Source of the DNA: Sulfuricurvum sp.
Lineage (GTDB): Bacteria; Campylobacterota; Campylobacteria; Campylobacterales; Sulfurimonadaceae
DNA: 64,000 nucleotides
Reading direction: 5' to 3'
Assembly: GCA_028710885.1 (NCBI GenBank)
Contig: JAQTTG010000007.1
Location: 57,509 to 121,508, forward strand
A program made the position numbers and the translations under genes. How positions within the stretch are numbered: the first letter of the stretch is position 1; the number at the start of each line of letters is the position of its first letter. This document shows, piece by piece, positions 34,213 through 41,516 of the stretch. The notes under the pieces are model-generated. The model was given only the letters and a program-made list of their open reading frames with translations, had not been told where the DNA came from and made no database searches.

Positions 34213-35142
34213 ATGAAGATAGTTATCCTCGATGCACTAACGTATGGTGATACCTCGTTAGCGGGTTTTAATTCTCTCGGAGAGGTTAGTGTTTATCAGA
34301 CGACCACACCCGAAGAGACGGCGGAACGTGTTTGCGATGCGGAAGTAATTGTTACAAACAAAGTGCTGATTAACGATGCCGTGATGGAAAATGCTCCTGC
34401 GCTCAAACTCATCTGTGTGGCGGCGACGGGAACCAATAACATCGATCATGATGCCGCTACACGTCGCGGGATTATCGTCAAAAACGTGGCGGGGTACTCA
34501 ACCGATGCGGTGGTACAGCATACGTTTTCAATGCTCTTTTATCTGATGGGGCACAGCCGCTATTATGACGAATATGTCAAAAGTGGCTCGTGGCAAAGCG
34601 AAGCGGTGTTTGCCCATATCGGTCCCTCATTCAACGAACTGCGCGGGAAAACGTGGGGGATTATCGGTCTTGGTGAAATCGGTCGAAATGTGGCAAACAT
34701 TGCTCGCTCATTCGGGGCTAACGTCTGTTACTACTCCACCTCTGGAAAAAATGAGAACAGTGATTTTGAAAAAACGACTCTGAGCCGTTTGATTGAAAAC
34801 AGCGATGTTATTTCAATCCATGCACCACTCAATAAATCGACAGAAAATCTGATCTCCCACTCGGAATTGCTTCAGATGAAAGACGGTGCCGTATTGCTCA
34901 ATCTCGGACGCGGCGGAATCGTCGATGAGGATGCCCTCTCGGTTATTATCGATGTTAAACCGATTTATGTCGGACTTGATGTGCTCTCACGTGAACCGAT
35001 GAAAACACCCCATCCACTTTTAAGTGTTAAGCACCCTGAACGTCTCTATATTACTCCTCATATCGCATGGACATCCCGCGAAGCAAGAGAGCGTCTTATT
35101 GCGGCTACAATTGAGAATATCAAAACATTTGTAAGAGTGTAG
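34213..35142 (+). CDS. D-isomer-specific 2-hydroxyacid dehydrogenase (hydroxypyruvate reductase-like)
   Basis: A 309-residue NAD(P)-dependent dehydrogenase. The nucleotide fold has KTWGIIGLGEIGRNVANIARSFG, and the substrate/catalytic region has LICVAATGTNNIDHDAA, LLNLGRGGIVDEDAL, GLDVLSREP and the catalytic His in YITPHIAW. It most resembles glycerate dehydrogenase/hydroxypyruvate reductase types. It starts 4 nt after purT, in the same operon; that could link it to serine-glycine or C1 metabolism, but the substrate is not proven. Its 3' end overlaps the convergent AEC gene by 23 nt. Confidence 0.9.
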   Translation: MKIVILDALTYGDTSLAGFNSLGEVSVYQTTTPEETAERVCDAEVIVTNKVLINDAVMENAPALKLICVAATGTNNIDHDAATRRGIIVKNVAGYSTDAVVQHTFSMLFYLMGHSRYYDEYVKSGSWQSEAVFAHIGPSFNELRGKTWGIIGLGEIGRNVANIARSFGANVCYYSTSGKNENSDFEKTTLSRLIENSDVISIHAPLNKSTENLISHSELLQMKDGAVLLNLGRGGIVDEDALSVIIDVKPIYVGLDVLSREPMKTPHPLLSVKHPERLYITPHIAWTSREARERLIAATIENIKTFVRV

Positions 35143-36031
35143 GCAAGAAAAACGCAATCCCTAAAAATACGACAGATGTCGTAAACACTTCCACTGTCAC
35201 GGTGCGGGGTGAGCAATTATAGAGCGATGCCAGATTGACGTTCGCCACCGCAAGAGGGACGATCAGTTCCAAAAACAAAATTCCTTTGATTGTCGCATCC
35301 ATATCAACATACTGTAACACACCAAACGCAAGCAGTGGGATTAAAAGAAATTTTGTCCCATTTACCCATACGGTAAGTCTCAGATTTACCTCGCCAAGCT
35401 TGATGCCATAAAGATAAATCCCGAACAGCACCAATTGCATCGTCATCGAGGCATACGCTCCCATCATCAGTGTTTTATCGATCGCAGGAGAGGGATGATA
35501 ACCGATGAGGTTCAGTGCTATGGCAATCATGGCCGCCCAGAGTACGGGAAGTTTGATGATATTCATGAGTGACTCTTTGACACTGAACTCCCCTCTTGAA
35601 TAGTAAAATACTCCGATGGTATAGACGACGAAAACATTGACGAGGTTGATGAGGGTGAGATAAGGGACACTTTGCTCGCCAAATAGAGCGATTCCTAGAG
35701 GGATACCGAGATTTCCTGTATTGCCAATCAATGCCGCTACGGTTGCGATAGAACGCTTTTTCGGATCATGAAAAAATATTTTTGCTAGCGGGATCATTAG
35801 CAACAATGCCAAAAGAGAGATTCCAAGATAGAGGGCGGGGGCAAAGAGAAGTTCGGTGTCGATAGGGCGTTTCAGCAATCCCCAAAAGGTGAGAAAAATT
35901 TGTAAAAAATAGACACTGAGGAGGGTGATCGTACGGTCGTCAATTTTTTCTTTGAATGTCCATTTGGCACCAAAACCGACAGCGATAAAGAGGTAAATCC
36001 CAAAGAGTGAGAGAATGGTTTCAATGCTCAT
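35120..36031 (-). CDS. AEC (auxin efflux carrier) family transporter
   Basis: A 303-residue inner-membrane protein with about ten hydrophobic helices. GNTGNLGIPLGIALFGEQSVPYL is the diagnostic AEC motif, and LELIVPLAVANVNLASLYN lies near the C-terminus. Bacterial members export or import organic acids such as malonate or malate. It is convergent with the 2-hydroxyacid dehydrogenase and overlaps its last 23 nt, so transport of a hydroxy or keto acid is a reasonable but unproven link. Confidence 0.88.
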   Translation of the reverse strand: MSIETILSLFGIYLFIAVGFGAKWTFKEKIDDRTITLLSVYFLQIFLTFWGLLKRPIDTELLFAPALYLGISLLALLLMIPLAKIFFHDPKKRSIATVAALIGNTGNLGIPLGIALFGEQSVPYLTLINLVNVFVVYTIGVFYYSRGEFSVKESLMNIIKLPVLWAAMIAIALNLIGYHPSPAIDKTLMMGAYASMTMQLVLFGIYLYGIKLGEVNLRLTVWVNGTKFLLIPLLAFGVLQYVDMDATIKGILFLELIVPLAVANVNLASLYNCSPRTVTVEVFTTSVVFLGIAFFLPTLLQMF

Positions 36032-36062
36032 AAGTTATTTTAACATACTTTTTCTTTTCGAT

Positions 36063-36082
36063 ATTCCCGCAAAGGCGGGAAT
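36063..36082. repeat. REP-like palindrome, copy 2
   Basis: ATTCCCGC-AAAG-GCGGGAAT is a perfect 8-bp inverted repeat in the spacer upstream of the AEC gene. It shares both arms with the copies at 15584 and 55882. Confidence 0.7.
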
Positions 36083-36162
36083 TGAGCTAAGTAGCAAAAA
36101 ATAATCAAAATAGACATGAAGATTTCATTTATGAACTACAGCATAGTTAAACTAAGAATAAG

Positions 36163-36202
36163 TTTTATAGCTATAAAATCTAACATCAACTAACTATAGT
36201 TA
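36163..36202. promoter_or_regulatory. Two perfect palindromes upstream of a small outer-membrane protein gene
   Basis: TTTTATAGCTATAAAA (36163-36178) and TAACTATAGTTA (36191-36202) are both perfect palindromes, followed by further TAGTTA half-sites. They lie 30-70 nt before the ATG at 36232 and could be operator sites of an unknown regulator; a cruciform or simple AT-rich chance is the alternative. Confidence 0.45.
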
Positions 36203-36231
36203 GCTAGTTAGATTATATTTGAGGGTAAAGA

Positions 36232-36804
36232 ATGAAAAAAATTGTTTTAGCAGTGTTGGTTACTACGGGATTGATGGCAGCAGATAGTGGAATGTATATC
36301 GGTTTAGATGTTGGAAAAGCAAATAACACGGATAAGCTCACGTTAACGCCAGGAGGTAGTTCAAACTACAGTAATAATTACACTGATTTGAAATTAAAAC
36401 TCGGTGGAGGCACAGATGGCGGGATGAAATTTCAGGGGTTTATTTCTAAAATTGATTATAACGAAGGGGTATTTATTACTAATGAAAGTAATAGCCTATA
36501 TGAACTTGGATTTGATATTATTAAAGAATTTGAAGCTGCACCATCCGTTTATCCTTTTATCAAAGGAGGGGTGAGTGTTGGTTCCATGAACAGTAATGTT
36601 ACTGTAGATGGTAGTGTAAAAGAATCATCATTTAATCTTGGTGCAGGTTTGTCTTATAAAGCAGCGGATCATGTTTATTTTATTGCAGGGGCTGATTATA
36701 TTTATCGTAGATGGAGCGAATTAAGAGCAATTAATGGAACTTATACGCTGCAAACTACGGGTTCAGCTGTAAAACCTTATATCGGTATTAATTACAAATT
36801 CTAA
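36232..36804 (+). CDS. Small outer-membrane beta-barrel protein
   Basis: A 190-residue protein with a signal peptide (MKKIVLAVLVTTGLMAA). It then has alternating strands: GMYIGLDVGKANN, LKLKLGGGTDGG, YPFIKGGVSVGSM, SFNLGAGLSYKAADHVYFIAGADY. It ends VKPYIGINYKF with a terminal Phe. This is the OmpA/OmpX-like eight-strand barrel pattern without a peptidoglycan-binding domain. The role is unknown; structural or adhesion roles are usual for the class. It is monocistronic, with palindromes upstream and a terminator downstream. Confidence 0.82.
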   Translation: MKKIVLAVLVTTGLMAADSGMYIGLDVGKANNTDKLTLTPGGSSNYSNNYTDLKLKLGGGTDGGMKFQGFISKIDYNEGVFITNESNSLYELGFDIIKEFEAAPSVYPFIKGGVSVGSMNSNVTVDGSVKESSFNLGAGLSYKAADHVYFIAGADYIYRRWSELRAINGTYTLQTTGSAVKPYIGINYKF

Positions 36805-36812
36805 CTATTTTG

Positions 36813-36841
36813 TGGTATCTCAAGCTTGCTGCGAGATACCA
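36813..36841 (+). terminator. Rho-independent terminator after the small outer-membrane protein
   Basis: TGGTATCTC and GAGATACCA form a perfect 9-bp stem with an 11-nt loop, followed by TTCTCTTTTTCT. It starts 8 nt after the stop codon. Confidence 0.85.
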
Positions 36842-36921
36842 TTCTCTTTTTCTAAGAATACTTCATGCACAATATTTTAAACTAACATAACCAATTTATT
36901 CATGACTGAGGGGTGATAAAG

Positions 36922-36927
36922 TACAAT
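36922..36927 (+). promoter_or_regulatory. Candidate -10 for the frdA-like operon
   Basis: TACAAT lies 23 nt before the frdA-like ATG and just ahead of an AAGGAG ribosome site (36937-36942). No good -35 is visible. Confidence 0.4.
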
Positions 36928-36949
36928 CGCGTCTATAAGGAGTCTTTGC

Positions 36950-38551
36950 ATGTCAAAAGTATTGATTATCGGCAGCGGTGGTGCAGGATTGGTGAGTGCG
37001 CTTTCCGCTCATGAGAGCGGTGCAGAGGTGATTGTTGCCTCAAAAACACTCCCTACGCGATCTCAAACCTCGATGGCGCAGGGGGGGATGAATGCGGTTT
37101 TAGGAAGTGATGATTCTATCGCAAATCATATCACTGATACCCTCAACTCCTCTGCTGGATTGGGAGATGAAAACCGAATCACATTTATGTGTGAAAAAGC
37201 GCCGGAAGCGATAGCATGGTGTAACTACATCGGATTGCCGTTTAGTCGTGACAAAGAGGGTCAAATCGCACGTAGACGTTTGGGTGGAGCAAGCGCACCA
37301 CGAGCGTGTTATGCCCAAGACTATACGGGGCTTAAACTGCTTCATACCCTCTATGATCAGTGCCTAAAAGCGGGGGTAACATTTAAGAATGAACGGTTTT
37401 TGCTTAATCTTATCGTCGATGAGGAGGCTAAGCGCGTTCTTGGGGCAACATTTTTGCATATCGAAACGGGTGAGGTCGAAGAAATCCGTGCCGATGCAGT
37501 GATCTTGGCAACCGGAGGATACGGCAATCTCTACGGCAAACACTCTACCAACTCAGTTCAAGCGAGCGGTGATGGTCTTGCGGCGGCAGTACGTGCAGGA
37601 GCAAAGCTTGCTGATATGGAATTTATTCAGTTCCACCCGACAGCACTGAAGGGGTCATCGATTTTGATTTCCGAGAGTGCTCGCGGTGCGGGTGGATATC
37701 TGCTCAATGCCCATCATGAACGTTTTACCGATGAGCTAGCTCCACGCGATGTGGTGGCTCGTGCTATTCACGACGAGATGGCTAAAAGTGGCGCTGTTTT
37801 TCTCGATATTCGTCATTTGGGAGAAGAATTTATCAACCATGAACTCCCTCAAGAGCGAAAGTTAGCACAGATTTATGAGGAGATCGATCCGGTACATGAA
37901 CTCATCCCGATCAAGCCCTCTGCCCACTACAGCATGGGGGGGATCGAAGTGAATGCTGAGTGTATGAGCAGCGTAAAGGGACTCTTTGCTGTTGGTGAAT
38001 GCGCTAACCACAAAATACATGGCGCAAACCGTTTGGGCGGTAACTCACTGTTAGAACTCGTCGTGTACGGGCGTGAATGCGGTAAAAATGCGACTGAATA
38101 CGGTACTAAAAATCCTGCTCCATCGGCTGAATCGATGCAATTAGCCAAAGATACGAATTTTATTCGGGGGGTGATGTATTTCACGAACCAAATCGATTTT
38201 TATCAAAAACAGGAGATGCTCGCTAACATCTTTTATAACAACGTCGGATTAGTTCGTGATGATATGGGATTAAAAGCAGTTTTGGGGGCAATCCGCCAAA
38301 TGCAGAAAGAGTTACCGTTTATGGGGCCGCGTGATAAATCCAAGATTTGTAATACCAACCTCGTTGAATTCATCGAGTTTGGAAACAAGGTTGAGTTAGC
38401 GGAGATCATCGTTGTGAGTGCGATTAGCCGTGTTGAGAGCCGAGGGGCACATTACCGTATCGATGCTCCTGTACGTAATGATCGAATGTTTGGAGCCCAC
38501 ACAATCACATGGAAAGAGGATGGAGTGCTATGTGCCGATTTTATGAAATAA
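36950..38551 (+). CDS. Fumarate reductase/succinate dehydrogenase flavoprotein-like subunit lacking the FAD-linking His
   Basis: A 533-residue flavoprotein. It has an N-terminal dinucleotide fold (VLIIGSGGAGLVSALSAHESG), the active-site segments FIQFHPTALKGSSILISESARG and HYSMGGIEVN, and the late FAD contact GGNSLLELVVYGRECG. In FrdA/SdhA the conserved RSHT... histidine binds FAD covalently; here the sequence is TRSQTSMAQGG with Gln39, so FAD is probably non-covalent, as in TfrA and NadB. The downstream gene is a FrdB-like iron-sulfur protein, but no membrane anchor or CCG-domain subunit follows. It likely catalyses fumarate/succinate interconversion with a soluble donor, perhaps in a reductive TCA cycle (inference). 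No signal peptide. Confidence 0.85.
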   Translation: MSKVLIIGSGGAGLVSALSAHESGAEVIVASKTLPTRSQTSMAQGGMNAVLGSDDSIANHITDTLNSSAGLGDENRITFMCEKAPEAIAWCNYIGLPFSRDKEGQIARRRLGGASAPRACYAQDYTGLKLLHTLYDQCLKAGVTFKNERFLLNLIVDEEAKRVLGATFLHIETGEVEEIRADAVILATGGYGNLYGKHSTNSVQASGDGLAAAVRAGAKLADMEFIQFHPTALKGSSILISESARGAGGYLLNAHHERFTDELAPRDVVARAIHDEMAKSGAVFLDIRHLGEEFINHELPQERKLAQIYEEIDPVHELIPIKPSAHYSMGGIEVNAECMSSVKGLFAVGECANHKIHGANRLGGNSLLELVVYGRECGKNATEYGTKNPAPSAESMQLAKDTNFIRGVMYFTNQIDFYQKQEMLANIFYNNVGLVRDDMGLKAVLGAIRQMQKELPFMGPRDKSKICNTNLVEFIEFGNKVELAEIIVVSAISRVESRGAHYRIDAPVRNDRMFGAHTITWKEDGVLCADFMK

Positions 38552-38658
38552 AATGTACCGGTGATGATAAAGCATGGGAAGAGGAATCTGAACAGGAGGG
38601 GTGCTGTGAAGATCCTTACGATGATGACGAAGAGTACGAGAAAGAGTGGTGTGATTGA
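38530..38658 (+). CDS. Cys-rich acidic micro-ORF between frdA- and frdB-like genes
   Basis: A 42-codon ORF missed by the track. It starts ATG (38530) inside the end of the frdA-like gene, with GGAG a few bases upstream. It stops at TGA (38656-38658), which overlaps the ATG of the frdB-like gene by 1 nt. The product starts MCRFYEIKCTGDDKAWEEES and has five cysteines (2, 9, 25, 26, 41), a CC pair and a DDDEEYEKE acidic run. The gap between frdA and frdB is thus fully used for translation coupling. It could be a small redox/metal subunit or merely a coupling leader; no family is recognised. Confidence 0.5.
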   Translation: MCRFYEIKCTGDDKAWEEESEQEGCCEDPYDDDEEYEKEWCD

Positions 38659-39344
38659 TGGAAATATCTATTTTACGCGGTGAAGAAGCTCAGAGTTATA
38701 ACGTCGAGTTAGAAAATGTCACACTTTTAACGGTGCTTAATCACATTAAAACCAAAATCGATCCGACACTCACCTACTCTCACGGGTGCCGAAGCGGCGT
38801 ATGCGGGAGCTGTGCCGTTCGGGTGAATGGGCGCGAAGCGCTGATGTGTGAATACAAACCTAGCGATGGCGATCTCATCGAGCCGATTCGCAACACTCGG
38901 GTGATTCGGGATTTAGTGGTTGATTCCGGTATGGTTGAGCGTTTTAATTGTAGTGCCAATACATGGAGCGAAGGTTCAGATAAGGGGAATGTTAGTGAAG
39001 AAGATGCGAGCCGTATTGAGACGCAAAGCGACTGTATCCTTTGCACATCGTGTTACAGTGCCTGTCCCGTCTATGCGCTAAATCCTAACTTTATTGGTCC
39101 GTTTGCTCTTACCCGTGTTTGGCGGTATGTGAATGATACGCGCGAAGAGAGTAGTAATGCAAAGCTTGCCGCCGTACAAACAAACGGTATTTGGGATTGT
39201 ACTCTCTGTGGCGAATGTGTTCCTGTATGCCCGCAAAATATCGCTCCAAAACAAGACATTACGATGCTGAGAATGAAAAGTGTGATGATGGGTTATCAAG
39301 ATCCTAATGCTGCTATGGCATTTGGAGGCGGGCTTAATTTTTAA
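38658..39344 (+). CDS. Fumarate reductase/succinate dehydrogenase iron-sulfur-like subunit
   Basis: About 228 residues. The plant-type [2Fe-2S] domain has HGCRSGVCGSCAVRVNG and a late Cys in ALMCEYK, followed by two ferredoxin clusters CILCTSCYSACPVY and CTLCGECVPVCPQNIAP. This is the FrdB/SdhB arrangement. It ends ~40 residues after the last cluster, without the C-terminal CCG domain found in TfrB. The ATG at 38658 is preferred over the track's TTG one codon earlier. It transfers electrons to the flavoprotein encoded upstream; the electron donor is not encoded here. Confidence 0.9.
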   Translation: MEISILRGEEAQSYNVELENVTLLTVLNHIKTKIDPTLTYSHGCRSGVCGSCAVRVNGREALMCEYKPSDGDLIEPIRNTRVIRDLVVDSGMVERFNCSANTWSEGSDKGNVSEEDASRIETQSDCILCTSCYSACPVYALNPNFIGPFALTRVWRYVNDTREESSNAKLAAVQTNGIWDCTLCGECVPVCPQNIAPKQDITMLRMKSVMMGYQDPNAAMAFGGGLNF

Positions 39345-39409
39345 AACATTAAGGTTTTAGTGTGTTATACTAACTGTTATAAAAAAAAGTTTTTATAGGA
39401 CACATACTT

Positions 39410-39907
39410 ATGGCATCTGAACACTCTCTCGATATCTCCGCAAAAATCGATCTTCAAGCGTTTAAAGACGCGATTGCCCAAGCTGAAAAAGAGGTTATCG
39501 GCCGTTACGATTTCAAGGGGATCACCTATGAAATCAATTACCGTGAAAAAGAAAAACAGCTTATTCTCCTCGCTTCCAGCGATAATAAACTTGATGCACT
39601 TAAAGATATTGTCATCGGAAGGCTCATTAAGCGGGGGCTTTCATCAAAAGCATTAGATGAGCTCAAAACGGAAGATGCGAGCGGTGGAAGTCGAAAAGCG
39701 ACCTATAAGGTGGTTGATACTATCGAAGCTAAAGAGGCAAAGAAAATCATGGCTGAGATTAAAAATCTCAAAACCAAAGCCTCTGCACAAATCGAGGGGG
39801 AGCATATTCGCGTTAAATCCAAACAGATCGATGAGCTTCAAAAGATCATGGCACATATTAAGGGCATGGAGTGGGATGCACCGCTCGTGTTTGATAATTT
39901 CCGGTAA
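39410..39907 (+). CDS. yajQ: YajQ family nucleotide-binding protein
   Basis: A 165-residue protein of normal YajQ length. It starts SEHSLDISAKIDLQAFKDAIAQ and contains RYDFKG, LIKRGLSSKAL, TIEAKEAKKIMAEIKNLK and IEGEHIRVKSKQIDELQ. YajQ proteins bind nucleotides; in Xanthomonas a homologue is a c-di-GMP effector, which would fit the HD-GYP gene that follows 4 nt later. A TATACT -10 lies at 39366-39371. Confidence 0.96.
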   Translation: MASEHSLDISAKIDLQAFKDAIAQAEKEVIGRYDFKGITYEINYREKEKQLILLASSDNKLDALKDIVIGRLIKRGLSSKALDELKTEDASGGSRKATYKVVDTIEAKEAKKIMAEIKNLKTKASAQIEGEHIRVKSKQIDELQKIMAHIKGMEWDAPLVFDNFR

Positions 39908-39911
39908 TTAA

Positions 39912-40871
39912 ATGCGTAAACAAACTCGATATAGAGAGATTGATAAACGAATTATTACCGAAGGTGAAGAACTTGATTTTTCACTTTATTCCGCAAATGA
40001 TACAAAAGATGCAGTGTATTTGTTTTTTAAATCAGGCACTCCGATAGATGGAAATTTAAAAGTTACACTGCGCTCCATTGAAAAACTCTATATCGATGAA
40101 AATGACTATGCTTCTTATCAAAATTACCTCAACTCTCATCTCCAACATATTGCTTCGCGTAATGATATATCGACAGAAGAGAAAGCAGCAATCGTGTATG
40201 AAAAAGCGACAGAGGTTATGAATCAAATGTTTCATGATCCGGAGGCTCTTGGAAATGTGCAAGCTATTCAGCCGTTGGTAGGTGGCTTTATCGATATCGT
40301 ATTGCATGATCGTGGCGCAGTAGAGTCATTGATGCAAATAACTGCGCATGACTATTATACTCATACTCATTCGATTAATGTGAGCATTTATACGATCAGT
40401 TTAGGATCGTTCCTCGGGATTAGTGGCGATGAATTAACAACACTCGGGACGGCTGCGGTATTACACGATATCGGTAAAAGCAAGGTTAATTATAAGATTA
40501 TCAACAAAAATGGTCGATTGAATGATGAAGAGTTTGAAGAGATGAAGCGTCATCCTGCAGAGGGACATGCGATTGCTTTAGCGCTTGGGATCACCGATCA
40601 GCGTATTTTGAGCGGTATTCGTCACCATCATGAGCGTCTATCAGGTGGGGGATATCCAGATGATATTAAAGGGGTAAAGATTAGTAAATTTGCCCGTATT
40701 ATTGGTGTATGTGATGTTTTTGATGCCCTTTCAACAAAGCGTTCATATAAAAATCCTATGAGTTCGTTTGAAGCGTTATCGCTAATGAAACGAGAATTCA
40801 AAGAGCATTTGGATATGAATATGGTTAATTCATTTATTAAAATGTTACAAAAACAGGAGCGGGAAAAATGA
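39912..40871 (+). CDS. HD-GYP domain protein, probable c-di-GMP phosphodiesterase
   Basis: A 319-residue protein. An N-terminal ~120-residue region begins RYREIDKRIITEGEELDFSLY. The HD-GYP domain then has HTHSINVSIYTISLG, AAVLHDIGKSKVNY, KNGRLNDEEFEEMKRHP, and HHHERLSGGGYP in place of the usual HHE-x-x-DGxGYP. Metal ligands are mostly kept. It starts 4 nt after yajQ and overlaps the HTH/EF-hand gene by 4 nt, so the three may form a c-di-GMP-related unit. No receiver domain, so control must come through the N-terminal region. Confidence 0.88.
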   Translation: MRKQTRYREIDKRIITEGEELDFSLYSANDTKDAVYLFFKSGTPIDGNLKVTLRSIEKLYIDENDYASYQNYLNSHLQHIASRNDISTEEKAAIVYEKATEVMNQMFHDPEALGNVQAIQPLVGGFIDIVLHDRGAVESLMQITAHDYYTHTHSINVSIYTISLGSFLGISGDELTTLGTAAVLHDIGKSKVNYKIINKNGRLNDEEFEEMKRHPAEGHAIALALGITDQRILSGIRHHHERLSGGGYPDDIKGVKISKFARIIGVCDVFDALSTKRSYKNPMSSFEALSLMKREFKEHLDMNMVNSFIKMLQKQEREK

Positions 40872-41497
40872 AAAAAATGACAATTGCTGACGCAGCTGAA
40901 TATTTCAATGTATCCAAAGAAGCGATCCACAATCGCATTCGCCGAGGGAGTCTTGATTGTATCGTAGAAAATGGTGTCAAATATGTTGCCGTCGAACCTG
41001 CAAAAGGTAACGCTGTTACTAACTCTGTGATCGATGGCCGTTATACCCAATATATCGAACAAGAGAATGAGCGTCTTCGGGAAAAAGTGGATGTTCTCGA
41101 AAAAGAGACAAACCGATTAAGAGATCAGCGCGAACAAATGTTGATTGATGAACGGGTAAAAGTAGAACAAATATACAAAGAGCGTGATGCACAATTGCGT
41201 AGTGTATTACATGTCGTCGCGACAAAATTTCTCTCTCATGTAAATACTGAGACGGTGATGCAAGAGGGGATGGGGAATGATGCTATCAATGCCGATGTAG
41301 TGGATAGCGAAATTGATGAATGGATATCGCTCAAATCATTTTTAAAACTAAAACGGATCAAAGATAAAGAGAAGAAAAAAATTAAAGCCCGTTTTGAAGC
41401 AGCAGATGCGGACGGTGACGGGCGACTCAGTATCCGTGACGATAAAATTTTCTTGAATCCTTCAGAGTATGATTATTCAGACTTATTGCGTTTTTGA
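40868..41497 (+). CDS. Excisionase-type HTH protein with coiled coil and C-terminal EF-hand-like motif
   Basis: A 209-residue protein with three parts. The N-terminal helix-turn-helix is of the MerR/excisionase type (MTIADAAEYFNVSKEAIHNRIRRGSL, then a wing VENGVKYVAV). A charged coiled coil (~60-115) reads YIEQENERLREKVDVLEKET. The C-terminal region has a classical EF-hand loop DADGDGRLSIRD. Combining a DNA-binding head with a Ca2+-type loop is unusual in bacteria. It is coupled to the HD-GYP gene by a 4-nt overlap. Function is unknown; a transcription regulator responding to divalent metal is one possibility. Confidence 0.8.
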   Translation: MKKMTIADAAEYFNVSKEAIHNRIRRGSLDCIVENGVKYVAVEPAKGNAVTNSVIDGRYTQYIEQENERLREKVDVLEKETNRLRDQREQMLIDERVKVEQIYKERDAQLRSVLHVVATKFLSHVNTETVMQEGMGNDAINADVVDSEIDEWISLKSFLKLKRIKDKEKKKIKARFEAADADGDGRLSIRDDKIFLNPSEYDYSDLLRF

Positions 41498-41516
41498 TAT
41501 TTTTATCTCAAAGAGA

